From the NCBI GenBank assembly GCA_964437215.1, contig CAYTFZ010000028.1:1-27022 (forward strand): DNA of 27,022 nt. Reading direction: 5' to 3'. This DNA comes from JAAYAN01 sp964437215. GTDB lineage: Bacteria > Bacteroidota > Ignavibacteria > Ignavibacteriales > Melioribacteraceae. Below the pieces are notes generated by a model. It ran no database searches and was not told the origin of the DNA. It worked only from the letters and a program-made list of their open reading frames with translations. A program made the position numbers and the translations under genes. Of this stretch, positions 1 to 7,609 are shown piece after piece. The first letter of the stretch is position 1, and each line of letters begins with the position of its first letter.

Positions 1-243
1 AATATAATCTCCCGGTTTAAGGATAATACTTTCGCCTTCTTCAAATTCAATTTGTGCGCTGCCTTTTAGCAAAATAACAAATTCATCAGTCGGCTGATCA
101 TACCAGAAATCTTCTGGAGATTTATGTCCGTCAGAGACAATTCTTTCAATTATGAAATTTTCATTTGTCAGCAGCCTTTCAAATATTTCGTCATTATTAT
201 TTTCAGGTAAGTTTTCAAAAATATTTCCGCCATTAATTCTCAA
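1..243 (-). CDS. Cupin-domain protein, 3' end cut by window edge
   Basis: The readable 81 codons encode the start of a small beta-barrel (cupin) protein. Visible are a lead-in with SDGHKSPEDFWYDQPTDEF, then VILLKGSAQIEF and the EGESIILKPGDYI turn. These match the first cupin motif and the following strand typical of small metal-binding cupins of about 110 residues. I chose the TTG at 243-241 because AAGGAG lies six bases upstream; an in-frame ATG at 258-256 is possible but has no ribosome site. With the TTG start the gene overlaps the last 11 bases of the acetyltransferase before it, so the two are probably co-translated. The substrate is unknown. Cupins of this size are often sugar- or metabolite-binding, but nothing here decides that. 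The C-terminus lies outside the window. Confidence 0.8.
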   Translation of the reverse strand, partial: MRINGGNIFENLPENNNDEIFERLLTNENFIIERIVSDGHKSPEDFWYDQPTDEFVILLKGSAQIEFEEGESIILKPGDYI

Positions 244-742
244 AATTATCTCCTTCATGATTTTGAGCAAGTTTTAAAATTTCTTTTCCTTCTAATCGGT
301 AAATTATCCATTCATCCATTGGTCTGGCTCCCAGATTTTCATAAAACTTTCTCGAAGGCTCATTCCAATCCAAAACGCTCCACTCAAATCTTCCGCAATT
401 TTCTTTCACTGCAATTTCTGCAATATGTTTAATAAATGCTCTTCCAAAACCCCTTCCTCTCATTTCGGGAAGTATAAAAATATCTTCCAGATAAATCCCT
501 TTTTTGCCTAAAAAAGTTGAAAAATTATAAAAATACACAGCAAAACCTGTTGGCTTTCCATCAAAATAGCCTATTAATGCTCTGGCATTTGCATCACTGC
601 CGAATAAATACTTTTCCAGCAACTCTTCAGTTGCTTCCACTTTATCTGAAAGTTTTTCGTAACCGGCTAATTTCTTTATGAAGGAAAGAATCAGCGGAAC
701 ATCTTTTTTTTCTGCTTCTTCAATTAAAATTTTACTACTCAT
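233..742 (-). CDS. GNAT N-acetyltransferase, SSAT (diamine/polyamine acetyltransferase)-like
   Basis: This 169-residue protein has the single-domain GNAT fold, which moves an acetyl group from acetyl-CoA to an amine. The acetyl-CoA binding loop is visible as PEMRGRGFGRAF at about residues 93-104. It follows YLEDIFI and precedes the late motif WNEPSRKFYENLGA (about 127-140). Several segments resemble spermidine/spermine N1-acetyltransferases: LAGYEKLSDKVEATEE near the N-terminus, GKKGIYLEDIFI, and LDWNEPS. That makes a polyamine, diamine or thialysine substrate plausible, but it is inferred from motif similarity only. It is a cytoplasmic enzyme of the usual length. It is the first gene of a two-gene minus-strand unit with the overlapping cupin gene. 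Confidence 0.88.
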   Translation of the reverse strand: MSSKILIEEAEKKDVPLILSFIKKLAGYEKLSDKVEATEELLEKYLFGSDANARALIGYFDGKPTGFAVYFYNFSTFLGKKGIYLEDIFILPEMRGRGFGRAFIKHIAEIAVKENCGRFEWSVLDWNEPSRKFYENLGARPMDEWIIYRLEGKEILKLAQNHEGDNFEN

Positions 743-763
743 TCTCTTTATTTTTTTATTTAT

Positions 764-817
764 AATGTGTAGAAATATATTATTTACACATTAATATGTA
801 AAAAAATAATTACACAT
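764..817. promoter_or_regulatory. Cluster of three TACACAT motifs in a divergent promoter region
   Basis: Between the acetyltransferase (minus) and the winged-helix gene (plus) the sequence AATGTGTA (764-771) is followed by its exact inverse TACACATT (785-792). A third copy, TACACAT, lies at 811-817. The first two form an 8-base inverted repeat with a 13-base spacer. This could be a regulator-binding site serving one or both divergent genes. The region is very AT-rich, so chance is a real alternative. Confidence 0.35.
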
Positions 818-844
818 ACTTTAAAAATGATTTTAAATACCGAA

Positions 845-864
845 TATACTTTCAGTAAAGTATA
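845..864. promoter_or_regulatory. Perfect 8-4-8 palindrome, candidate operator
   Basis: TATACTTTCAGTAAAGTATA has two perfectly complementary 8-base arms around a CAGT spacer. It ends 26 bases before the start codon of the winged-helix gene, where a repressor would block transcription. The shape is that of a dimeric helix-turn-helix site. Its position suggests control of the downstream gene, possibly by its own product. It could also form a weak RNA hairpin in the leader. Confidence 0.45.
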
Positions 865-890
865 CTTTTATAAACATTAAAGGTGCTATA

Positions 891-1577
891 ATGTCAGAAC
901 TAAAAAAACAACGCGAAGAACTGATACACGATTTTAAAAATGTACAGGATAAAATAAAAAAGTACGTTGACAGTTTAAAGATGAAAGGATCGGAAGAATT
1001 GCTTAACGGCTCTGTAGAGAAAGCTCAGAAACTTATAGGAGCTATTATTCCGGTTGATTCGGCAGCTAAAAAACTAAAAAAAGAGCAAGATGACTTGTTA
1101 AATGTCCTCGAATCGCAGGATGAAAGCGAGGAAAGCGACGAAACAGAGCGTGAACCTGAAACCCATAATAAGTCTTCAGATGAGATTGTAAATACGCCTG
1201 ATGAAGTGCCTGTTACTGAAGAACAAACAGATTTGCCTTCTGCAGAAACAGTACCTGTTCAGGAATTTTCGGAAGACGATCTTACTCCTCAGGAATCTTT
1301 CCGTCTTCCAATACTTAAAGCGCTTATTTATCTTGGAGGCAGCGGTAAAGTAAAAGATATATCTAACTTTATCGAAAAAGATATGAAGAATAAATTCAGA
1401 CCTCTTGATAACGATATTCTTAACGGCGATGACGTTAAAGAATGGGTAAAACGCGTAAATAAAGAACAGCAAGCAATGACAGCCGAAGGTTTATTGAATG
1501 CAGACGCTTCAGAAGGTTATTGGGAAATAGCTCAAGCCGGAATCGATTATCTGGCAAAGAATAAAAAAGCCAATTAA
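891..1577 (+). CDS. Coiled-coil protein with C-terminal Mrr_N-like winged helix
   Basis: The 228-residue protein has three parts. Residues 1-75 are charged and helical, probably a coiled coil. Residues 75-130 are an acidic, Glu/Asp/Thr-rich linker. Residues 137-225 resemble the Mrr N-terminal winged-helix domain: LPILKALIYLGGSGKVKDI, a LDNDIL stretch, basic residues around VKEWVKRVNKE, then AEGLLN and GYWEIAQAGIDYL. In restriction enzymes this domain sits before a nuclease domain, but no nuclease follows here. The protein is therefore more likely a DNA-binding regulator or structural factor than an endonuclease. AAAGGTG just upstream is the ribosome site. A perfect palindrome lies at 845-864. 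The gene ends directly against the convergent gene at 1578. The domain call is by eye. Confidence 0.75.
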   Translation: MSELKKQREELIHDFKNVQDKIKKYVDSLKMKGSEELLNGSVEKAQKLIGAIIPVDSAAKKLKKEQDDLLNVLESQDESEESDETEREPETHNKSSDEIVNTPDEVPVTEEQTDLPSAETVPVQEFSEDDLTPQESFRLPILKALIYLGGSGKVKDISNFIEKDMKNKFRPLDNDILNGDDVKEWVKRVNKEQQAMTAEGLLNADASEGYWEIAQAGIDYLAKNKKAN

Positions 1578-2015
1578 CTATTTAACTTCGAGCAAACCGA
1601 AAGAATTTTTAACAGATACGAAGGTAAACTCAGTTTTTAGACTCTGTTTACCGCTGTTAAAAATTACCTCAACAACAAAAGCCTCAACACCGGATTTTGA
1701 AGATTTTGAAATTGCTCCGACAGAATAACTTTCGCTTAATTTTTGAAATGCTTTTATTTTTTTTGCTATACGTTTTACTTTATTTTCTTCGGAAGGAACA
1801 GTTGAGTTATAAAAATCTTTAAGATTTCTGGTAGCATCATCTCCTTCATAAACAAACATTGAAGCAGCCGCTTGATAATTCTCCGATTCGGAAGCATCAA
1901 GAATTTTCACCAAAATATCCTGAATATCTTTAATTTCTTTTTCGGTCTGCGAATAACCGTTTGTTATTGTCATTAAAATTGCAGCTGCTATCATTAAAAT
2001 ATTTATCAATCTCAT
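1578..2015 (-). CDS. Small secreted protein of unknown function
   Basis: This 145-residue protein opens with a signal peptide (LINILMIAAAILMTITNGYSQ) and probable cleavage near Gln23, so it is exported. The mature part is a mixed helix/strand domain: EIKDIQDILVKILDASESENY, an acidic loop, then three strands ending at the C-terminus (VEAFVVEVIF, TEFTFVSV, FGLLEVK). The layout recalls small NTF2-like or DUF4864-like secreted domains, but I cannot assign a family. A perfect ribosome site AAGGAGAG lies just before the ATG. The stop codon abuts that of the plus-strand gene ending at 1577, with no bases between, so no dedicated terminator fits. It lies 33 bases after the AMP nucleosidase on the same strand and may be the third gene of that transcript. 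Confidence 0.7.
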   Translation of the reverse strand: MRLINILMIAAAILMTITNGYSQTEKEIKDIQDILVKILDASESENYQAAASMFVYEGDDATRNLKDFYNSTVPSEENKVKRIAKKIKAFQKLSESYSVGAISKSSKSGVEAFVVEVIFNSGKQSLKTEFTFVSVKNSFGLLEVK

Positions 2016-2048
2016 TTTCTCTCCTTAATAATTTGTTACAATTCTTGT

Positions 2049-2825
2049 TTAATATCTATAATGCTTTATTTGTTCCCCTTTTTTTTCAATATCTGTCATC
2101 GCTTCAATGCCAATCTTCAAATGCAGATCAACATATTTTTCGGTAACCATTTTATCCGATTCTTCAGTTTTAATTCCTTCCGGCATCATCGGCAAATCGG
2201 ATACAAGCAGCAAGGCTCCCCGGGTAATCTGATTAGCATATCCAACTATAAATAAAGTAGCAGTTTCCATATCAATTCCGATTACACCTATTTTCCTTAA
2301 ATATTCTTTAAAATCATTATCCCACTCCCAAAGCCGCCGGTTTGTAGTATAAATCACTCCGGTTCTGTATTCAGTATTATGTTTAATGATTTTATCAGAA
2401 ACAAATTTATGAAGTTTAAATGACGGAAGTGCAGGAACTTCGCTCGGCATATAATCCTGACTTGTACCTTCACCCCTTACTGCTGCAGTTGGAAGAATAA
2501 AATGCCCTATTTCGGTTGATTTTTTTAATCCTCCGCATTTGCCTAAAAACAAAACAGCTTTAGGATTTCTTGCTGTTAGAAGATCCATTATTGTTGCTGC
2601 GTTTGCCGAACCGATACCAAAATTAATTATCGATAGTCCTGCTGAATTTGTTGCAGTCTGCATTGGTCTGTGTAATCCCTTAATTTCGCAGTTAAACTGG
2701 TCGGCAAATTTCTCAACATAGTTCCGAAAATTTGTTAAAAGAAGATAGTCGCCAAATTCATTGATTGATGTTCCGGTATAACGCGGAAGCCAATTTTTTG
2801 CTATTTCTAATTTATCGGCATTCAT
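2049..2825 (-). CDS. amn: AMP nucleosidase (Bacteroidota short form)
   Basis: AMP nucleosidase splits AMP into adenine and ribose 5-phosphate, a cytoplasmic step in purine turnover. The 258-residue protein matches the short form of the enzyme found in Bacteroidota, which lacks the extra N-terminal domain of the E. coli protein. Visible are NWLPRYTGTSINEFGDY at the start, the nucleoside phosphorylase-type phosphate/ribose segments FGIGSANAAT and LFLGKCGGLKK, RGEGTSQDY, and GIDMETATLFIVGY with the base/ribose-binding Met-Glu pair. LLVSDLPMMPEGIKTEESDK follows. The ATG overlaps the stop of the upstream PAP2 gene (ATGA), so translation is probably coupled. I am confident of the family. Confidence 0.92.
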   Translation of the reverse strand: MNADKLEIAKNWLPRYTGTSINEFGDYLLLTNFRNYVEKFADQFNCEIKGLHRPMQTATNSAGLSIINFGIGSANAATIMDLLTARNPKAVLFLGKCGGLKKSTEIGHFILPTAAVRGEGTSQDYMPSEVPALPSFKLHKFVSDKIIKHNTEYRTGVIYTTNRRLWEWDNDFKEYLRKIGVIGIDMETATLFIVGYANQITRGALLLVSDLPMMPEGIKTEESDKMVTEKYVDLHLKIGIEAMTDIEKKGEQIKHYRY

Positions 2826-3385
2826 TCTTGCATATTCAATAATTTAATTTTTGATGATAATATTTTTGTAAAAATCGCAAACAAATAACCAATGGCTGCG
2901 CCTATAAGTGCTCCGCCTGCTACATCCGAAGGATAATGCACCCCGCAGTAAATCCGCGAAAAAGCAACAACTGAAGCAATAATAAGAAGCAGATTCCTTA
3001 ATTTTGGAAAAAAAATTGAAAAATAAACTGCAATAGCAAAATTGTTTACAGCATGCGATGAAGGGAAAGAAAAAGATCCGGTGCAGCCGGCAAGAATATT
3101 TACTTCTTCCAATGCATTGCAGGGACGTATTCGTCCGATCAGATTTTTAATAAGCGTGCTGCTTATCTGATCGGAAACAGCAATTAAAAGTAAAGCTGCA
3201 ACTGCTGTAATTTTACCTGCTTTGCCCCCCTTAAAAAATACTATAAACCATACGATAATATAGGCAATATGCCAGTTTTTTACATCAGTTATTAAAGGAA
3301 AAAACTTATCGAAAACTGAATTTGATATTGTTTCGTTAAATAACCGGAATAATAAAACATCCAATGAGTACAAGAATTCTGCCAA
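2822..3385 (-). CDS. PAP2-family membrane phosphatase
   Basis: This is a 187-residue multi-spanning membrane protein of the phosphatidic acid phosphatase type 2 family. All three signature motifs are present: KNLIGRIRP (KxxxxxxRP), FPSSHA (PSGH-type), and SRIYCGVHYPSDV (SRxxxxxHxxxD). The catalytic histidines sit in the second and third. About five or six hydrophobic helices surround them. Substrates in this family include undecaprenyl pyrophosphate, phosphatidic acid and phosphatidylglycerol phosphate, and the sequence alone does not decide. The start is a TTG at 3385-3383, supported by AAAGG seven bases upstream. The stop overlaps the AMP nucleosidase start by four bases. A lipid-carrier recycling role is plausible but inferred. 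Confidence 0.9.
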   Translation of the reverse strand: MAEFLYSLDVLLFRLFNETISNSVFDKFFPLITDVKNWHIAYIIVWFIVFFKGGKAGKITAVAALLLIAVSDQISSTLIKNLIGRIRPCNALEEVNILAGCTGSFSFPSSHAVNNFAIAVYFSIFFPKLRNLLLIIASVVAFSRIYCGVHYPSDVAGGALIGAAIGYLFAIFTKILSSKIKLLNMQE

Positions 3386-3495
3386 TTTATGCCTTTATTG
3401 GTTGATAAAATATAATTTTGTTAAATAATGATTTAAATGTAAGCAAAATTTAATTAAATTATTTTTACACTTTTTAAAACTTTCGACGACATAAA

Positions 3496-5823
3496 ATGCG
3501 ACGCGAAAAAACAGGTTCACTATCCGAAGAAGAAATAAGAATTTTCAAAGAAGAAAATAAAAAAATTATCTTCCGCCCGCTTAAAGTATTTGCAATAATT
3601 ATTGCTGCTATAAGTATTGCTCTAATTATTTTAGACTATGCTTCCACTTCGCAATTTGTATTAGATACTGGTATTGCACGTTTAGCTGCAGCAGTTGCCG
3701 CGTTGATTTCATTGATTGCAGTAAATACTGCTTTCGGGAAAAGGAAACCGCATATTTTTGTTCATCTGATGATTTGGGCATTAATATTTACAACCGGTTA
3801 TATTATTTACAAAATCCCTGAATCTTTTATATTAAATTCTTATTACGTAATTTTTATTATTTTTATGTTTTCACTGTTTCTTGGATGGGAAAGCATTCAT
3901 CAAATTATTCTAATCTCTTTATCTTTAGCAGTTATTATTTTATCCGCCGCCTTAAACGGAAGTTCAAACACAATATTTAGCGAAGATATATTTCATTTGG
4001 TTTCATTTTTGCTGATCGGCATAGGCAGTATTGCAGCAAATAAAATTATATACGAATCGAAACGCAAAGCAGCTTTTTTAATTGGAGAGCTTTTATCGGA
4101 ACCAGCTGTTTCCAGAAATGAATCATCTGCAAAAACTTCTCCGGTTCAGGATGTAAATCAATTTATAATACCTTTTTTCATAACCAGCCGCGAAGATAAA
4201 ATTATAGAGGCCAATACAGAATTTGTAAAGTTATTAGGTTATTCTTCAAAAAACGATTTGGAAAATCTTTCTCTTTCCAGCGATATCTTTGCAAACCCGG
4301 GTGACAGGAATGAACTTCTTCTTCAGTTAGATAAACAGAGTGTAGTAAAAAATTACAATCTTTTGCTTAAGCGAAAATCAGGACAGGAATTTGTTGTCCG
4401 TTTTTATGGGAAGAAGATTAAAAATGACGAAAAGAAAGAGGTTTTATACGAAGGAACTGTTGAAGAAATAACCGAGGAAGTTAAAGAACAAGAAAAGTTA
4501 TATAAAGAGCTGGAAGATTTAAGGAAGGAACAGCAAAGAGCTGCAAATGAAGCAACAAACGCACGTTATACAAGCAATATTAAAACCCGCTTTCTGGCTA
4601 ATATGAGCCACGAAATCCGTACACCGATGAATTCAGTATTAGGTTTTCTAACTCTCATTGAAAACGGTTTATTTGAAAGTATGGATGAGTTGAAAGATTT
4701 TGCCGCCAATGCAAAGGTTTCTGCTGAATCTTTGCTTGATATTATAAACAATATACTTGATATTTCGAAAATTGAAGCGGGCAAGATGGATCTTCTTGAA
4801 GAAGAATTCAATATTCACGATGAAGTTGATAAAGCCAAATCTATCTGCACCCCGGCAGCAAAAGAAAAGACACAAAAAATCACTTATTCGATTGCAGATG
4901 ATGTTCCTTCTCCTGTTATAGGAGATGCCACACGATACCGCCAGATACTTGTGAACCTTTTAGGGAATGCCGTAAAATTTACCGGCGAAGACGGAACTAT
5001 TAATGTAAGGGTTGAACTGTTCAAAAGAACTGAAGCTACCGCTACAATTAAGACAATTGTAAAAGACTCTGGGAAAGGAATTCCTAAAGATAGAATTCCT
5101 GAATTATTTAAAGCCTATTCGCAATTAAAAGAAGGAAAAATTGCAAAACAGCAAGGCTCGGGGCTGGGTTTAATGATTTGTAAAGAATTTGTCACTCTTA
5201 TGGGCGGTGAAATATCAATAGATAGTGAATTGAATAAGGGCACAGAAGTAACCTTTACAGTAATTTTATCTTGTCAGAAAAATTTTCTGACTGCCAGTGA
5301 ATTAAAAACAGTAGAAATCCCCGAAATTCAAAAAGAACAGGGAACAGCAAATGCTGATAATTTTGATGAGATAAATGAAGATGCAATAAGAAACGAATTT
5401 GAAATTGACAATATCCGCAAACTTCCGCGTACTATTCACTCCAAAACAAGGCTTTTACTTGTGGAAGATAACCCCATAAGCCAGAAAGTTGAATTAAAAC
5501 TTTTACGCGAAGTAGGTTATTCTGTTGATGCTGTTTCCAATGGTTTTGACGCAATTGAAGCTGTAAAAACAAACTCGTTTAACCTTGTTTTAATGGATAT
5601 TGAAATGACTGATTTGGACGGAATTGCTGCTACAAAAAAAATCCGCGAACTCGATTCGCAGTCCAAAAATATACCAATAATTGCTGTAACAGCTCATTCG
5701 AGTATGAAAGATAGGGAAAAATGTCTTGCTGCAGGAATGAATGATTATATTGCCAAACCGATAAATATTAATTTTCTTAAAATGATAATTGATAAATGGC
5801 TTTCGGAAACAATCAGACAATAG
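3496..5823 (+). CDS. Membrane hybrid sensor histidine kinase with C-terminal receiver
   Basis: The 775-residue protein has about six membrane helices (residues 30-190), a PAS domain (about 220-330) and a short coiled coil. A HisKA dimerisation domain follows with MSHEIRTPMNSVLGF (phospho-acceptor His372), then a HATPase domain (about 478-595). ATP-binding boxes are QILVNLLGNAVKF, VKDSGKGIP and GSGLGLMICKEF. After a linker of about 60 residues comes a receiver domain (about 655-775) with LLLVEDNPISQK, phospho-acceptor Asp701 in LVLMDIEM, and the switch Lys in DYIAKPI. It is therefore a complete hybrid kinase that should pass phosphate from His372 to Asp701. No HPt protein or response regulator lies beside it, so the output is unknown. 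The membrane input has no recognisable ligand pocket. No clear ribosome site precedes the ATG. Confidence 0.93.
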   Translation: MRREKTGSLSEEEIRIFKEENKKIIFRPLKVFAIIIAAISIALIILDYASTSQFVLDTGIARLAAAVAALISLIAVNTAFGKRKPHIFVHLMIWALIFTTGYIIYKIPESFILNSYYVIFIIFMFSLFLGWESIHQIILISLSLAVIILSAALNGSSNTIFSEDIFHLVSFLLIGIGSIAANKIIYESKRKAAFLIGELLSEPAVSRNESSAKTSPVQDVNQFIIPFFITSREDKIIEANTEFVKLLGYSSKNDLENLSLSSDIFANPGDRNELLLQLDKQSVVKNYNLLLKRKSGQEFVVRFYGKKIKNDEKKEVLYEGTVEEITEEVKEQEKLYKELEDLRKEQQRAANEATNARYTSNIKTRFLANMSHEIRTPMNSVLGFLTLIENGLFESMDELKDFAANAKVSAESLLDIINNILDISKIEAGKMDLLEEEFNIHDEVDKAKSICTPAAKEKTQKITYSIADDVPSPVIGDATRYRQILVNLLGNAVKFTGEDGTINVRVELFKRTEATATIKTIVKDSGKGIPKDRIPELFKAYSQLKEGKIAKQQGSGLGLMICKEFVTLMGGEISIDSELNKGTEVTFTVILSCQKNFLTASELKTVEIPEIQKEQGTANADNFDEINEDAIRNEFEIDNIRKLPRTIHSKTRLLLVEDNPISQKVELKLLREVGYSVDAVSNGFDAIEAVKTNSFNLVLMDIEMTDLDGIAATKKIRELDSQSKNIPIIAVTAHSSMKDREKCLAAGMNDYIAKPININFLKMIIDKWLSETIRQ

Positions 5824-5826
5824 AAT

Positions 5827-7407
5827 TTAATCTTTTAACGATTTAGCACTTTTAATCGTAAAAACAAATTCCGATCCTTCTTCAACAACACTGGATACAC
5901 TTATCTGACCTCCGATTTTTTCGATAAGCTCCTTACATAAAATAAGCCCTAAGCCGGTTCCTGTTTCGTTATCTGTTCCTTTTGTCGATTGCCGCACATC
6001 TATTCTGAAAAGGTTGTTGAGGTCTTCGTTGTCAATCCCTACCCCGTTATCTTTTACTTTTACTTTTAAATATTCTCCCGCTTCTTCAGTAAATATCTCT
6101 ACTTTCCCGTTACGATAGGTAAATTTAATGGCATTCGAAATTAAATTTTGAACAACACGTTTAACCATATTCACATCGGCATAACATTCAAAACTTTCAT
6201 CGGCATAATTAATAAGAGCAATCTCTTTATCTGCCGCATTTTGTTTTAATAATTCGATATTTTCAATAATAACTTCATTTATATTAAAAATCACAGGCTC
6301 CATTTCCATTCTGTCGGATGTTACGCGTGTCCAGGCAAGCAGGTTTTCGAGCAGATTAAAAAAATTATTAGCTGAATTATTGATATCGTGACAAATATTC
6401 TGAATTGTTATGCGATCGAAACTATTGAAATCTGTTACAAGAAGATTTGAAAGACTTAACAATGCGCTGAATGGACTACGCAAATCGTGAGCAAGAATGG
6501 AAAAGAATTTATCCTTTGTTTTGTTCAATTCAATTAATTTTAGCTCCGATTCTTTTAACTTCTTATTTATTTCCTTTAGCTGGATATTGCTCCGTTCAAT
6601 GTGGAATTTACTTCTGCTTAATTCCTTAATATTATCTTTAATACTGTTTTGTTTTTGAATGCGTTCGGTACAATCAGCACAAAAAACAACTGTCAAATTT
6701 TCTTCAATCTTCTTTAATCTGAATTCAATTTTCTTTTTTTCACCGTTTTTGCAAATAATATCAACTACTCTGGAAGTTAAATCCTCATTACAGAATTTTT
6801 CCCATTCAAGTAATACTTTGCTGCGGTAATTTTTACTTGGGAAAGCTTTAACAAACCACGATCGTGTTTTAGGAATATCCTTTATCGAATAACCGGTTAT
6901 ATCAGTAAAAATCTTATTAAAACCAACTAACTCTCCTAAGTTATCAAGAATTACAATTCCAAAAGGAGCGCTTGAAAGAATTTCCGAAATTCTATTAGTA
7001 TTTTCTGAATTTGTATTTTCAGTTTTAGCTGTTTCCTGCCCGCATAATAATAATCCTTCAAATCCATCATCCTTAAATGATGAAATATTAAAAGTTACAG
7101 ATTTAATTGTTTTATCGTTCCCTGCTAAATTAATGGATATATCTTTGGCTTTCAGTGTTTGCAAAACAACTTTTTTCAATGTTATTTTCAGTTTCTCAAC
7201 AGATTCGGCAGTGGCAATTGAATATAAATCCTTACCTAAAAGATCATACGATATGTAATCTAGAAAACCACAAAAGGCAGGATTGCAATACTCTATTATT
7301 CCTGAATTATTGAGTACAACAATAAAACTATCCGAATATTTGAATATCCGTGATATTTTTTCTGCGACTGTTAGAGTTGCCACTTTTTTATTAATTGTTG
7401 TTAACAC
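5827..7407 (-). CDS. Soluble PAS-PAS sensor histidine kinase
   Basis: This 526-residue cytoplasmic protein has no membrane segments. Two PAS domains (about 20-125 and 145-250) are followed by a coiled coil (about 255-295). The HisKA region carries FSILAHDLRSPFSALLSL, with phospho-acceptor His307. The HATPase domain (about 405-525) has VVQNLISNAIKFT, VKDNGVGID and TGTGLGLILCKELIEKIGG. All residues needed for autophosphorylation appear present. It has no receiver, and no response regulator is nearby. The start is a GTG at 7407-7405 without a clear Shine-Dalgarno sequence, and no better in-frame start is close. The gene converges on the hybrid kinase with only three bases between stops. The signal could be redox, a small ligand or a partner protein; the sequence does not say. 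Confidence 0.92.
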   Translation of the reverse strand: MLTTINKKVATLTVAEKISRIFKYSDSFIVVLNNSGIIEYCNPAFCGFLDYISYDLLGKDLYSIATAESVEKLKITLKKVVLQTLKAKDISINLAGNDKTIKSVTFNISSFKDDGFEGLLLCGQETAKTENTNSENTNRISEILSSAPFGIVILDNLGELVGFNKIFTDITGYSIKDIPKTRSWFVKAFPSKNYRSKVLLEWEKFCNEDLTSRVVDIICKNGEKKKIEFRLKKIEENLTVVFCADCTERIQKQNSIKDNIKELSRSKFHIERSNIQLKEINKKLKESELKLIELNKTKDKFFSILAHDLRSPFSALLSLSNLLVTDFNSFDRITIQNICHDINNSANNFFNLLENLLAWTRVTSDRMEMEPVIFNINEVIIENIELLKQNAADKEIALINYADESFECYADVNMVKRVVQNLISNAIKFTYRNGKVEIFTEEAGEYLKVKVKDNGVGIDNEDLNNLFRIDVRQSTKGTDNETGTGLGLILCKELIEKIGGQISVSSVVEEGSEFVFTIKSAKSLKD

Positions 7408-7609
7408 GTTTTTTATTTTAATTTACATCTTTATTATTTTAGAGTGTCAAACTGTCCAAAGTTAAATATTATATTATCGGTATTACTTTTCTTTTTTTTA
7501 GATATTCTTTAGATAATCGTTTGCCTTATGAATAATTTAATTTATCATTTTTTCGAGAATTATTATTAGTTTTAAAAACTTTATTTGGCAATAATTAATT
7601 AGGAATAAT

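Noticed and set aside
3413..3420. TAATTTTG as a Bacteroidota-type -7 promoter element before the hybrid kinase
   Set aside because: No TTTG-type -33 element lies at the required distance, and the region is so AT-rich that a match is expected by chance.
7408..7609. The 202-base gap between the soluble kinase and sppA as a site for a small RNA or gene
   Set aside because: It is AT-rich without a strong hairpin, an open frame with a ribosome site, or a terminator. It is best read as the divergent promoter region.
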